In this document: in pieces, positions 1 through 8,482 of the stretch
Layout of the letters: every line of letters begins with the position of its first letter
Numbering within the stretch: the first letter of the stretch is position 1
Origin: Paenibacillus oralis
Lineage (GTDB): Bacteria > Bacillota > Bacilli > Paenibacillales > Paenibacillaceae
Direction of reading: 5' to 3'
Assembly: GCF_003863965.1 (NCBI RefSeq)
Contig: NZ_RRCN01000001.1
Coordinates: 2,800,527 to 2,864,526 of the forward strand
DNA length: 64,000 nt
Notes under the pieces: model-generated
Databases searched by the model: none
The model's input: only the letters and a program-made list of their open reading frames with translations
What the model was told of the DNA's origin: nothing
Program-made: the position numbers and the translations under genes

Positions 1-588
1 AATACGCTGCAGCTGATCGGCGGGATGATCTTCTCGCAAAAACCGGCGGAAAGCTACGAAATTATCCGCTCCTTAAGCGAAATGTTCCGTTATATCGTGC
101 GCGATCCGGATAGGCTGGCGACTCTCAGAGCGGAGCTTGAACATCTGCGTCATTACATGAACATCCAGCAGCAGCGGTTTGGCAAAAGGCTTCATTACGA
201 GCTAGGCGTTTCCGAAGACGTGCTGGACTGCCGAATTCCCAAACTGACTTTGCAGCCTTTGGTTGAAAACGCGTTTGTCCATGGCCTGGATCATAAGGCG
301 GGGGAGTGGCGCCTTGAGGTGGCGATCCGCCGCGAACCTGCCGTGGGAGTGCTCATCATGATCCGGGACAACGGAGCCGGCATGGCCCCCGAACAGCTGA
401 ACCGGCTGCGATCGCAGCTAAATAAAGATCTGGAGCAAGTGTGGACGCAGGGGACCAGCATTGGCCTCATCAATGTGGCTTCGCGGATTCAAATGTATTT
501 TGGAGCGGAATACAAAGTGGACATGAACAGCCAATCAGGCCAAGGAACCTGCGTAACGCTGCATCTTCCCGAGCAGAAGGAGGGATAA
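1..588 (+). CDS. Sensor histidine kinase, YesM type (5' truncated by window edge)
   Basis: This is the C-terminal part of a membrane sensor kinase; the reading frame is open from base 1, so the sensor domain, membrane segments and most of the phospho-acceptor region lie outside the window. The first residues (NTLQLIGGMI) match the end of the His_kinase domain of YesM proteins. An HATPase_c domain follows, with an N-box (LQPLVENAFVHGL) and a G-box (DNGAGM). The stop lies 3 bp before the response regulator start, so the two form one operon. By family knowledge such pairs sense extracellular sugars or cell-wall signals and control the neighbouring ABC transporter. The signal is unknown. Confidence 0.9.
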   Translation, partial: NTLQLIGGMIFSQKPAESYEIIRSLSEMFRYIVRDPDRLATLRAELEHLRHYMNIQQQRFGKRLHYELGVSEDVLDCRIPKLTLQPLVENAFVHGLDHKAGEWRLEVAIRREPAVGVLIMIRDNGAGMAPEQLNRLRSQLNKDLEQVWTQGTSIGLINVASRIQMYFGAEYKVDMNSQSGQGTCVTLHLPEQKEG

Positions 589-591
589 AGC

Positions 592-1671
592 ATGTTCAAA
601 GTGTTGATCGTCGACGACGAAGAGTGGAACCGGGACATTATCAAAAATCTCGGCCGGTGGGACGAATTGGGCATGGAGGTCGCGGGGGAAGCGGAGGACG
701 GACTGGAGGCGCTGCGGCTGATCGAGCAGCTTGGTCCGGAACTCATCATAACCGATATGCGCATGCCGGGTTCGGACGGCGAAGAACTAATGCGGAACAT
801 CCATGACCGTTTTCCCGGCAAGCAGGTGATCGTAGTGAGCGGGTACGACGATTTCCATTACGCCAGACAGGCGATTCGTTATAAGGCGGCCGACTATTTG
901 CTGAAACCGATCGATCCCCAGGAATTGAACGCGGTATTGGCCAAATGCGGGCAAGCCTTGCGGCGTCGCGGCGACCGCCAGGAAATCGACCTGGAGTTGT
1001 CCGCGAAGTTGGCCGTCTACAAGAAGCGGCTGGGGTCCTACTTTAATGAGTTGAACGGCGAAGGAATCCGCAAGGTGTTCGGCGAATTGCACGCGGATAC
1101 GCAGCTTGCCGCGGCCCAGAAGCCGGAGACGATTCGCTATTTTGTGCATGAAATCCTGTTGTATTTAAAGGAACTTTGCGCGGCCAACGCGCTGGCCGCC
1201 GAGCCTGACCGTTTGGCGGAACATGCGGAGGTGCCGGATTCCTATCATGAAGCGGCCGGCTTGATGGAAGGCTGCTATATGGCCGCATTGGATGAACTGA
1301 TCAAACAGCGGAAATTTAAAAATAAGCTGCATTTGGGCGAAGTGAAATTCTATCTTGAGCATCATTATGCCGAGCAGGTCGGTTTGGAGCAGGTGGCCAA
1401 GCTGTTTTTTGTCAGCAAAGAGTATTTGAGCAAAGCGTTTAAGCAGGAGTACGGCGTTACGGTTACGGACTATTTGCTGCAATTAAGAATGGAGAAGGCG
1501 ATGGAGTGGCTGGGAGCGGACGAGGAGGTCGCGATCAAAAGCGTGGCCGAGATGGTGGGGTACGAGGATGTATCCTATTTTCACCGGGTGTTTAAAAAAC
1601 ATTTCGGACTTTCGCCGGGAGAAGCGAGAAAAGCTTCACAAGGTTTAAAAATATCCAATGAAGGAGTCTAA
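592..1671 (+). CDS. AraC-type response regulator, YesN family
   Basis: A 359-residue DNA-binding response regulator. The receiver domain occupies residues 1-120, with the acidic pair near residue 10, the phospho-acceptor Asp55 (ITDMRMPG) and the conserved Lys105 (LLKPID). A linker of about 120 residues leads to a C-terminal AraC double helix-turn-helix (residues ~245-350, ending in the FHRVFKKHFGLSPGE signature). The start has a good ribosome site (AGGAGGGATAAAGC). It is the partner of the kinase just upstream and probably activates the transporter genes that begin 76 bp downstream. The target operator was not identified. Confidence 0.92.
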   Translation: MFKVLIVDDEEWNRDIIKNLGRWDELGMEVAGEAEDGLEALRLIEQLGPELIITDMRMPGSDGEELMRNIHDRFPGKQVIVVSGYDDFHYARQAIRYKAADYLLKPIDPQELNAVLAKCGQALRRRGDRQEIDLELSAKLAVYKKRLGSYFNELNGEGIRKVFGELHADTQLAAAQKPETIRYFVHEILLYLKELCAANALAAEPDRLAEHAEVPDSYHEAAGLMEGCYMAALDELIKQRKFKNKLHLGEVKFYLEHHYAEQVGLEQVAKLFFVSKEYLSKAFKQEYGVTVTDYLLQLRMEKAMEWLGADEEVAIKSVAEMVGYEDVSYFHRVFKKHFGLSPGEARKASQGLKISNEGV

Positions 1672-1708
1672 TCCCGTCCAATGAAGCGCTTACATGTTTT
1701 GATTAAAA

Positions 1709-1722
1709 TGAAAGCGTAAACA
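1709..1722 (+). promoter_or_regulatory. Candidate catabolite-responsive element (cre)
   Basis: TGAAAGCGTAAACA matches the Gram-positive cre consensus TGWAARCGYTWNCW at 13 of 14 positions. It lies 26 bp before the solute-binding protein start. A second, shortened cre-like string sits at 1683-1695. Regulation by CcpA is inferred. Confidence 0.5.
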
Positions 1723-1747
1723 AACTTAATCGTCTAGGAGGTCATAA

Positions 1748-3052
1748 ATGATGAAGATGTGGAAGGGGATCGCCGGAACCGCTTTAATCGCTGCGTTGCT
1801 GGCCGGATGCGGATCGGGCGGCGGAAGCAATGCGGCGAACAATGAAACGTCGGGGACAGGCGGCGGAAGCGCAAGCGGAAAAAGCGTCAGCTTAAAAATG
1901 TTTATCGCCCAGCCTCGTTTGAAGGAACATTACGATAAGTATATCGATGCTTTCGTGGCCAAGGAAAAGGCGGAAAAGGACATCGACGTTACCGTTCAAC
2001 TGGAGATGCCGCCGGCGGATACCGCCCCGCAAATCCTGAAAACAAGACTGGCTTCGAACGATGCTCCTGACGTGTTCGCCATTCACGCGGTCAATGAAAT
2101 TCCTTCTTTCTATAAAGCCGGTTATCTGGAGGACTTGTCCGATCAGCCGTTCGTAGGCAAGCTGCTGGAGAGCGTGAAGCCTTCGGTCACGACGGAGGAC
2201 GGCAAAGTCGTCGCGGTGCCGCTCGAAACGTTGTCCTGGGGGTATTTGTACAACAAGACGATTTTTAAAGAACAGGGCCTCACTCCCCCAACCACGTTAA
2301 CGGAAATGAAAGCGGTCGTCGATAAGCTCAAACAAAACAACATCACGCCGTTTGTTCTGTCCGACAAGGAGTCGTGGATTCCGCAGCTGTTCCTGCCGCT
2401 GACCGTAGGAGCAATGGTCAACACGGAACACCCGGATTTCATCGACCGGATGAACAAAGACGAAGGCTCCTTCTCGGAACTAAAGGATATGTTTAACATC
2501 ATCGATTTGGTCTACGCGAACGGCACCAAAAACGGTCTTGAGGTCGGCGGCGACGACGGCGCGGCTATGTTCGCCACCGGGAAAGCGGCGATGTGGGTGC
2601 AGGGTCCGTGGTATGCGGAGACGATTTTGAAATCGAATCCCGATCTCGATTTTGGCGTAGCGGCTTTGCCGATCAATGACAATCCGGACGCCACGATGAT
2701 CAACTTGAGCACATCCACTTCCCTGGCCGTGTCCAAAACGAGCAAAAACAAAGAAGTGGCCCTCGATTTCATCAACTATATCCTGGACGACAAGGATTCC
2801 AGCGCGTTCTACCAGGCGTTGAAGTTTAACCCGGTCGCCACCGTGCACGACTACACAAGCTATCCGTGGGTGGACGACGCCATGGTGTATGTGAAAGCGG
2901 GCAAATCGTATCAAGACCCGCGCATTCCGCAAGCGGTTAAGGACGAATCCGGCAAAGCCCTGCAATCCTATATCGCCGGACAAATCTCGCCGGACGACGT
3001 CATCACCGCTCTGGACAAAGCTTGGAAGTCCTTTAACAAAGTCAATAAGTAA
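1748..3052 (+). CDS. Sugar ABC transporter substrate-binding lipoprotein
   Basis: A 434-residue extracellular solute-binding protein (family 1, MalE/UgpB-like). A lipoprotein signal peptide with lipobox LLAGC is followed by a Gly/Ser/Asn-rich tether, as expected for a lipid-anchored binding protein. The mature part has the usual features of the family, including a tryptophan-rich stretch (MWVQGPWYAETI) in the ligand domain. It captures an oligosaccharide outside the membrane and passes it to the two permeases downstream. The start follows AGGAGG; the second Met at 1751 is an equal alternative. No ATPase is encoded here, so a shared MsmX-type ATPase is likely. The nearby GH30 gene suggests a beta-glucoside ligand. 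Confidence 0.92.
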   Translation: MMKMWKGIAGTALIAALLAGCGSGGGSNAANNETSGTGGGSASGKSVSLKMFIAQPRLKEHYDKYIDAFVAKEKAEKDIDVTVQLEMPPADTAPQILKTRLASNDAPDVFAIHAVNEIPSFYKAGYLEDLSDQPFVGKLLESVKPSVTTEDGKVVAVPLETLSWGYLYNKTIFKEQGLTPPTTLTEMKAVVDKLKQNNITPFVLSDKESWIPQLFLPLTVGAMVNTEHPDFIDRMNKDEGSFSELKDMFNIIDLVYANGTKNGLEVGGDDGAAMFATGKAAMWVQGPWYAETILKSNPDLDFGVAALPINDNPDATMINLSTSTSLAVSKTSKNKEVALDFINYILDDKDSSAFYQALKFNPVATVHDYTSYPWVDDAMVYVKAGKSYQDPRIPQAVKDESGKALQSYIAGQISPDDVITALDKAWKSFNKVNK

Positions 3053-3070
3053 CGCGGCGGCTGAACGATA

Positions 3071-3093
3071 GGAAGGGACATGTTGTTCCTTCC
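3071..3093 (+). terminator. Stem-loop between binding protein and permeases
   Basis: A 9-bp stem (GGAAGGGAC / GTTCCTTCC, one G-U pair) with a 5-nt loop lies 18 bp after the binding-protein stop and is followed by a weak pyrimidine run. This is a common arrangement that protects or partly ends the transcript so that more binding protein than permease is made. Confidence 0.5.
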
Positions 3094-3192
3094 TTCTATA
3101 TAATCGTAAGAACATTTCACCCGGCTGCCTTTTTTCGTTACAAGTATTAGTTCAACTTATCATCCATAGAAATGACAGGAGGGGAGAAAAAC

Positions 3193-4077
3193 ATGCCGTC
3201 CAGGATTTATAAGAAGTATTTTTCCTTATTGGCTTTTACGGCCCCGGCCCTCATCATATACACCATCTTTCTGCTTATCCCGACGTTCGGCGGAATGTAT
3301 TATACGTTTACCGACTGGAACGGGTTGAATCAGGATTACAGCTTTGTCGGGATCGCGAATATCGTTGAAGCGCTCACGGAGGATCCGGATTTCATCAATG
3401 CGCTGCTGTTTACGCTGAAGTACGTCGTGTTTATGGTTATTTTGCAAAATGTAATCGCTTTACTGCTGGCGGTGCTGATCGAAACGCGGACCCGGAGCAA
3501 AGGGTTTTTCCGGACGATCTTCTTCATGCCGAACATGATCAGCTTAATCATCAGCTCCTTTATGTGGACCTTCGTGTTTTCACAGGTGATCCCGCAACTG
3601 GTCGAAAAAGCGGCCTTCACCTTCCTGGACCATGCCTGGCTGGGAGACCCGAAGTATTCGTTCTACTCGATCCTGATCGTTTCGCTGTGGAACGGGGTTG
3701 GGTACATGATGATCATTTATCTGGCGGCGCTGCAAGGCGTGCCGCAAAGCTTGAAGGAAGCGGCCATTATCGACGGCGCGAGTTCGTTCCAAACGTTAAA
3801 AAGCGTGACCCTGCCGATGATTACGCACGCGGTGACGATCTGCTTCTTCCTGACGCTGAACGGCGCTTTCAAAGTGTTCGACGTCGTGTACGGCCTGACC
3901 GGGGGCGGTCCGGGACGCAGCACGCAGGTAATTACGATGAACATTTACGAAGAAGCGTTCTCCAATAACTTCCGGTACGGGTATGCCAGCGCCAAGTCGC
4001 TGATTTTATTCGCCATCGTGCTGATCGTCACCTTGATTCAGATGAACGTCATGAAGAAAAAAGAGGTGGAAGCATGA
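3193..4077 (+). CDS. Sugar ABC transporter permease (MalF/UgpA type)
   Basis: A 294-residue inner-membrane permease with about six transmembrane helices. It carries the binding-protein-dependent transport signature (EAAIIDGASSFQTLKSVTLPMI, residues ~194-215) that forms the coupling helix contacting the ATPase. The start at 3193 is preferred over an in-frame ATG at 3172 because the ribosome site (AGGAGGGG) lies between them. The stop overlaps the next permease by 4 bp (ATGA), indicating translational coupling. Substrate is inferred from context: oligosaccharides, perhaps beta-glucan fragments. Confidence 0.92.
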   Translation: MPSRIYKKYFSLLAFTAPALIIYTIFLLIPTFGGMYYTFTDWNGLNQDYSFVGIANIVEALTEDPDFINALLFTLKYVVFMVILQNVIALLLAVLIETRTRSKGFFRTIFFMPNMISLIISSFMWTFVFSQVIPQLVEKAAFTFLDHAWLGDPKYSFYSILIVSLWNGVGYMMIIYLAALQGVPQSLKEAAIIDGASSFQTLKSVTLPMITHAVTICFFLTLNGAFKVFDVVYGLTGGGPGRSTQVITMNIYEEAFSNNFRYGYASAKSLILFAIVLIVTLIQMNVMKKKEVEA

Positions 4078-4901
4078 GCATGAAAAAAATCAATTCCCTG
4101 CTGATTGGGCTGATTTTGTCCGTTGGCGCTCTGTTCACCTGTTTCCCGATCTATATGGCGGTCGTCAACTCGTTTAAGACCCAGGGAGAGATGTTCGCTT
4201 CGTTCGTAGCGCTTCCGACCAAGCTGCATTTCGAAAACTATACCCAGGCATTTGAAAAAATCCATCTGTTAAACAGCTCCATGAACTCGGTGATCGTATC
4301 CGTGCTTGGGATCGGCGGGATCGTCTTCTGCTCGGCTTTGGCCGGCTATAAGTTATCCCGCACCCGGGGCAAATTGAGCAATTTCATTTTTCTGCTGTTT
4401 GTCGCCTCGATGCTCGTGCCGTTCCATTCCATTATGATTCCGCTCACCCGGATGGCCAAAACGCTGCACGTGCAAGGCAGCACCTACGGGCTGGCGCTGA
4501 TCTATATCGGGCTTGGCGTCAATATGGCGATTTTTCTGTATCACGGTTTCGTTAAGTCGATTCCGCGCGAGCTGGAGGAGTCCGGACAAATCGACGGCTG
4601 CAACGAATTTCAGACGTTTTTCCGGATCATTTTGCCGCTGCTTCTCCCCATTACCGTAACGATCGCCATTCTGGACTTTTTGTGGATATGGAACGACTTT
4701 TTGCTTCCGCTGATGATGTTGACGGATGTGGACAACTACACGTTGATCCTGGCCACCAACATGCTGTTCGGGGAGTACAACAAGGAATGGTCGCTGATTC
4801 TGGCTTCGCTCGTGCTGACGGCGATCCCCGTGGTGGTCATTTACGGCTTCTTCCAACGATTCATCATGGAAGGCATCGCGGAGGGAGCCGTGAAGGGCTG
4901 A
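4074..4901 (+). CDS. Sugar ABC transporter permease (MalG/UgpE type)
   Basis: A 275-residue permease, the second membrane subunit of the carbohydrate importer. Six hydrophobic helices are visible, and the coupling motif is ELEESGQIDGCNEFQTFFRI (residues ~165-184). Translation starts at the ATGA overlap with the upstream permease; a Met two codons later is possible. It is the last transporter gene; the GH30 hydrolase follows after 336 bp that contain a dispersed repeat, so the hydrolase may be on the same or a separate transcript. Confidence 0.92.
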   Translation: MSMKKINSLLIGLILSVGALFTCFPIYMAVVNSFKTQGEMFASFVALPTKLHFENYTQAFEKIHLLNSSMNSVIVSVLGIGGIVFCSALAGYKLSRTRGKLSNFIFLLFVASMLVPFHSIMIPLTRMAKTLHVQGSTYGLALIYIGLGVNMAIFLYHGFVKSIPRELEESGQIDGCNEFQTFFRIILPLLLPITVTIAILDFLWIWNDFLLPLMMLTDVDNYTLILATNMLFGEYNKEWSLILASLVLTAIPVVVIYGFFQRFIMEGIAEGAVKG

Positions 4902-4989
4902 ACGAAAGCTTGAATTTGGATTAACCTGGAAACTGGTGCTTGACAGCCGGCTGCTGTGGGGAGCGAACCAAGCGTCGGCTGGGCTTTCA

Positions 4990-5187
4990 AAATAGCGGAA
5001 ATTTATGTTCTTATTATCCGGAGCCAGGCATGTTGATCCAACTTAGCGGTACTTTTTGTCCTTATATTCCTATGAATGGCCCAAAACGCCGGCATTTCCT
5101 TGCGACCGGGGAGAATAGCAACATAAATTTCCTCTATTTCTCTCAAATGGACGGATATCGCTGGAATAACGACTTTTTTTGTGCTTA
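4990..5187 (+). repeat. Four-module intergenic repeat, family B, copy 1
   Basis: This ~200-bp element matches, as reverse complement, the segment at 36403-36600, including the spacers (shared strings such as AGCCAGGCATGTT and ACGGATATCG). Modules lie at about 4990-5016 and 5044-5067 (core TAGCGG...TTATT) and, in the opposite sense, 5113-5140 and 5154-5187. The reading frame that crosses it is not a gene. Its role is unknown. Confidence 0.75.
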
Positions 5188-5237
5188 TGCTTTTCGCTCG
5201 AGCTTTCTCAAGTTAAAGAAGAAGGAGGTTCCTTCCT

Positions 5238-6575
5238 ATGGGACAACCGAAACGATGGATATCAAGCTCTAGGGAGCGGCAATGGGTGGAGAAATCCGCG
5301 CCAACCGCGATCGCGGGCAATGGGGCGGCGGACTTAACGCTGACGGAGGAAGTTTTTCAAAGCGTGGAAGGCTTCGGCGGGTGTTTTAACGAGCTGGGAT
5401 ATGTGGCGTTAAATGGGCTCCCGGAGGAGGAACGCCAGCGGGTATTGTCTAATTTGTTTCATCCGGAAGGAGAGCAGAAGTTCAGCATCTGCCGGCTGCC
5501 GATCGGGGCGAGCGACTACGCTTTGGAATGGTACAGCCACAACGAAACCGACGGCGACTATGCGATGGAGCATTTTTCGATCGAACGGGACCGCAAGTAT
5601 CTAATTCCGTACATTAAGGAGGCGTTGGCGTTAAACCCCGAGTTGAAGCTGTTCGCTTCGCCTTGGAGCCCGCCGACGTGGATGAAGTCTCCGAAGGCTT
5701 ACAACTACGGAACACTGTGTTGGGAAAAAGAAAACCTGGAGGCGTACGCCTTATACTTCGTGAAGTTCGTCCAGGCTTACCGGGAAGAGGGCGTCACGAT
5801 CCACCAGATCCATGTCCAAAACGAGGTCGTGGCCGATCAGAAGTTCCCGTCCTGCGTCTGGACGGGCGAGCAGCTTCGCGAATTTATCCGCGATTACCTG
5901 GGGCCGGCCTTCGACAAACACGGGCTCGATACGGAAATCTGGCTGGGCACGATCAATGCGCCGGAGCCGTGGGACGAGTGGCTGAAGAAGAAAACCGCCG
6001 ATCACGACGCCTATGCGCATACGGTGTTAAGCGACCCCGAGGCTTACAAATACGTCAAAGGCGTCGGGTACCAGTGGGCCGGCAAATGGGCGATCCAGCG
6101 CACGGCCTTGAGCTACCCGGAGCTTCGCTACATGCAGACGGAAAACGAGTGCGGCGACGGCACGAACACTTGGGAGTATGCCCAATACGTATTCAATTTG
6201 TACCAGCACTATTTTACGAACCGGGTGAATGCCTATATTTACTGGAACATGGTGCTGGAGCCGAAGGGCCGCAGCACCTGGGGTTGGGAACAGAACTCGA
6301 TGATTACGGCCGACCCGGCTCGAAAAGAAGCCATTATTAACCCCGAGTATTATGTCATGAAGCATTTCTCGCATTTCGTCACGCCGAGATCAAAGCGTAT
6401 CGGCCAGCGCGGGCATTGGTACGGCAATGCGGTCAGCTACGAAACGCCGGAGGGCGGCCGCGTTATAGTCATCGCCAACCCGTTCAAGGAAGCGAAAACG
6501 GTGCGAATCTCGGACGGAACGGAAATGTACGGCTTTGAGCTGGAGCCGGAATCTTTCAACACGATCCTGTTTTAA
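5238..6575 (+). CDS. GH30 family glucosylceramidase-like beta-glucosidase
   Basis: A 445-residue glycoside hydrolase of family 30. The TIM barrel includes the early VEGFGGCFNE motif, the Asn-Glu pair carrying the general acid/base (VQNEV, Glu196) and the likely nucleophile in TENECG (Glu302). A short beta domain follows (GGRVIVIANPFKE onward), as in family members. There is no signal peptide, so it probably acts in the cytoplasm on a beta-linked sugar imported by the ABC transporter upstream. The start follows a strong ribosome site (GAAGGAGG). Relatives act on glucosylceramides, beta-1,6-glucans or xylans; the exact substrate cannot be read from sequence. Confidence 0.85.
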   Translation: MGQPKRWISSSRERQWVEKSAPTAIAGNGAADLTLTEEVFQSVEGFGGCFNELGYVALNGLPEEERQRVLSNLFHPEGEQKFSICRLPIGASDYALEWYSHNETDGDYAMEHFSIERDRKYLIPYIKEALALNPELKLFASPWSPPTWMKSPKAYNYGTLCWEKENLEAYALYFVKFVQAYREEGVTIHQIHVQNEVVADQKFPSCVWTGEQLREFIRDYLGPAFDKHGLDTEIWLGTINAPEPWDEWLKKKTADHDAYAHTVLSDPEAYKYVKGVGYQWAGKWAIQRTALSYPELRYMQTENECGDGTNTWEYAQYVFNLYQHYFTNRVNAYIYWNMVLEPKGRSTWGWEQNSMITADPARKEAIINPEYYVMKHFSHFVTPRSKRIGQRGHWYGNAVSYETPEGGRVIVIANPFKEAKTVRISDGTEMYGFELEPESFNTILF

Positions 6576-6643
6576 CGGATTGCTAGGCCGGTAGAGCGGC
6601 GAAAAACACTGACGCCGAATAAGAAAACAGGACAAAAACCTCG

Positions 6644-6684
6644 GCAGCGCGGTCCTCGAAGATCGGGGGGATCGCCTTTTTTTT
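6644..6684 (+). terminator. Probable terminator after the GH30 gene
   Basis: An imperfect stem (GCGGTCC paired with GGGATCGC, with G-U pairs) precedes a run of eight T. It would end the glycan-utilisation operon. Confidence 0.5.
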
Positions 6685-6783
6685 CGAATACCGCAATTGG
6701 TCTAGTCCACATGGATTCTACCATCATAGTATAGTCTATAAAGTATTTTAGTTTAGAAACTATATGATGGAGGGATATTTCAT

Positions 6784-7665
6784 ATGCCCAAAGTTTCGGT
6801 AATTATGCCGGTATACAATAACGCCCCTTATGTTCAGGAAGCTATAAACAGCATACTGACTCAAACCTATACCGATTTTGAATTTATTATTATCGACGAC
6901 GGGTCTACGGACGGATCCGCCCATCTTATTTCGCTGGTCGAGGACCCCAGAGTCCGTAAAATCTTTCATCCCCAAAACTACGGTCTGATCGCTTCGTTAA
7001 ATGAAGGCCTGAGTCTGGCAACCGGGGAATATGTGGCCCGGATGGACAGCGATGACCTGTCAACGCCGAACCGCCTGGGCGTTCAGGTGACGTTCATGGA
7101 TGAGCATCCGTCCATCGATTTGTGCGGCGCCGCGTTTACCTACTCCATTGGCAGCATACCGAAGGTTAACCCGGTGGAACACGAAGAAATTCGGACTTGG
7201 CTGCTGTTTCACTGCTGCATCTGCCATCCGACGGTAGTGATGCGCAATAGCATGATCCACCGGCTGGGCGTTCGTTATGACAGCAACTATCCCCATGCCG
7301 AAGACTATGAGCTGTGGAACCGCTTGGCCCCGCATATAAAAATGGCGAATATCCCAATGAACTTGCTGTATTACCGTATGCACACCGGGCAAGTATCCCA
7401 TAAACATAAAGCCATTCAGGACGATTCCGCGCGGAGAGTCCGACAGCGGCAATTTTCGCAGCTGGGCCTGCAGTTGTCCCATGAGGAAGACCGGATTATG
7501 CGGGAGCTCCTGTATTTTCATATCAATGCCGCCGATCAGCATCAATACGCCCGGGCATTTGGTTTTTCCCGCTGGGTGCTGGAGCAGAACCTGAAGTATC
7601 GGATTTACGATCAGCAGATGTTGAATCTGGCATTCTCCCGCTGCATCTCGCGTGTTCCGTATTAA
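6784..7665 (+). CDS. Family 2 glycosyltransferase
   Basis: A 293-residue GT-A fold glycosyltransferase. The N-terminus is typical (PKVSVIMPVYNNAPYVQEAI), followed by IIDDGSTDGS for nucleotide binding and the DxD-type metal motif MDSDD near residue 86. A later ED-containing segment (PHAEDYELWNRL) is the usual acceptor or catalytic site. No membrane helix is obvious, so it is cytoplasmic or peripheral. It probably adds a sugar to a surface polysaccharide, but it stands alone, with its own AT-rich promoter region and a hairpin downstream, so no pathway can be assigned. The ribosome site is GGAGGG. Confidence 0.85.
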   Translation: MPKVSVIMPVYNNAPYVQEAINSILTQTYTDFEFIIIDDGSTDGSAHLISLVEDPRVRKIFHPQNYGLIASLNEGLSLATGEYVARMDSDDLSTPNRLGVQVTFMDEHPSIDLCGAAFTYSIGSIPKVNPVEHEEIRTWLLFHCCICHPTVVMRNSMIHRLGVRYDSNYPHAEDYELWNRLAPHIKMANIPMNLLYYRMHTGQVSHKHKAIQDDSARRVRQRQFSQLGLQLSHEEDRIMRELLYFHINAADQHQYARAFGFSRWVLEQNLKYRIYDQQMLNLAFSRCISRVPY

Positions 7666-7668
7666 ACA

Positions 7669-7701
7669 AAACCGGCGCCGGCAGCATGCCGACACCGGTT
7701 T
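7669..7701 (+). terminator. Hairpin after the glycosyltransferase gene
   Basis: A two-part stem (AAACCGG / CCGGTTT outside, CGGCA / TGCCG inside) starts 4 bp after the stop codon. There is no strong T-run, so it is a weak or bidirectional terminator candidate. Confidence 0.5.
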
Positions 7702-8013
7702 ATGGCTATTGTTCACCCCGGTCTCCATGTACACTTGAAGACTTAAGCGGGAGTTCCTTCTTCGACTACAACTAACAACGGTTTCCAAAACAACAAATGC
7801 CCTACCTCTCATTTGTCCTTGCGGCTCCGATGACCGCGCCAGTGTGAATCAGAAAAACACTAAATCCTTACTTTACTGGGTCATTAAAATAGGAATTTCA
7901 TACCGAAAGGTATAAGGAGAGTTATAATCTTTTGAGGAACTGCGTTACGGGTAGTAACAATCTAATAAAACATTATACCTCAAGTGTGTTGAAAATGCAA
8001 TATAACCCGATAA
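7702..8013 (+). other. Intergenic region, possible small RNA gene
   Basis: No credible protein gene is present. The segment is AT-rich compared with its neighbours and ends directly in a strong plus-strand terminator although no coding gene precedes it, so an untranslated RNA starting somewhere after ~7850 is possible. No promoter could be fixed. Confidence 0.3.
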
Positions 8014-8046
8014 GGCCCCCTGCTTTTTAGAGCTGGGGGCTTTTTA
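8014..8046 (+). terminator. Strong intrinsic terminator (plus strand)
   Basis: A stem of about ten pairs (GCCCCCTGCT / AGCTGGGGGC) around a short T-rich loop is followed by TTTTTAT. It is well formed yet lies more than 300 bp from the nearest upstream coding gene. Confidence 0.8.
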
Positions 8047-8108
8047 TATTTCCAGCTGGGTGGAGGACGATGCGCAGGTAGAGAGGGGGAAGAAGAGGGA
8101 AGTGAAGG

Positions 8109-8293
8109 CTAAAGGACTGTAGAGGCGTTATTTGCGGAAAAAAGGAAAATTGTAAAATGTAACGGACACAGAAGACCTTATTTGCCTCAAATCGGCCCGG
8201 GTGAGCTCGTTTAGAGCGAAATAAGGTCATGTGGGTCCGTTAGGCTGGGAAATACCCGGGAAATGGACGAATAACGTCGCTGGAGTCCGTTAG
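8109..8293 (+). repeat. Four-module intergenic repeat, family C
   Basis: Four modules with a core like CTAACGGAC...GACCTTATTTG: 8109-8137 and 8160-8186 direct, then 8216-8243 and 8265-8293 inverted. The two middle modules can pair as a long stem. Only one copy of this family is in the window, but the layout is that of families A, B, D and E. Confidence 0.65.
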
Positions 8294-8482
8294 AGCAGCG
8301 TCACCAGCTCAGAAGGAGCCGAGACTCCTTGGAGCTTCTAATAAAAAAGAGGAGGACTCGAAGTAGAGCAGAAGAGGGAGGGGGTATGGGGTGGAACCTC
8401 ATACTCGCCCCTCCCCTGCAACGGAAAAGGACCTCGCCAGCGGCGATTTTTCTTAGGAATTTAGAGGCTGCTGCGAAGCGAA

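Noticed and set aside
4940-5272. 110-residue open frame upstream of the GH30 gene
   Set aside because: It lies across the family B repeat, has no ribosome site or domain, and the sequence is explained by the repeat.
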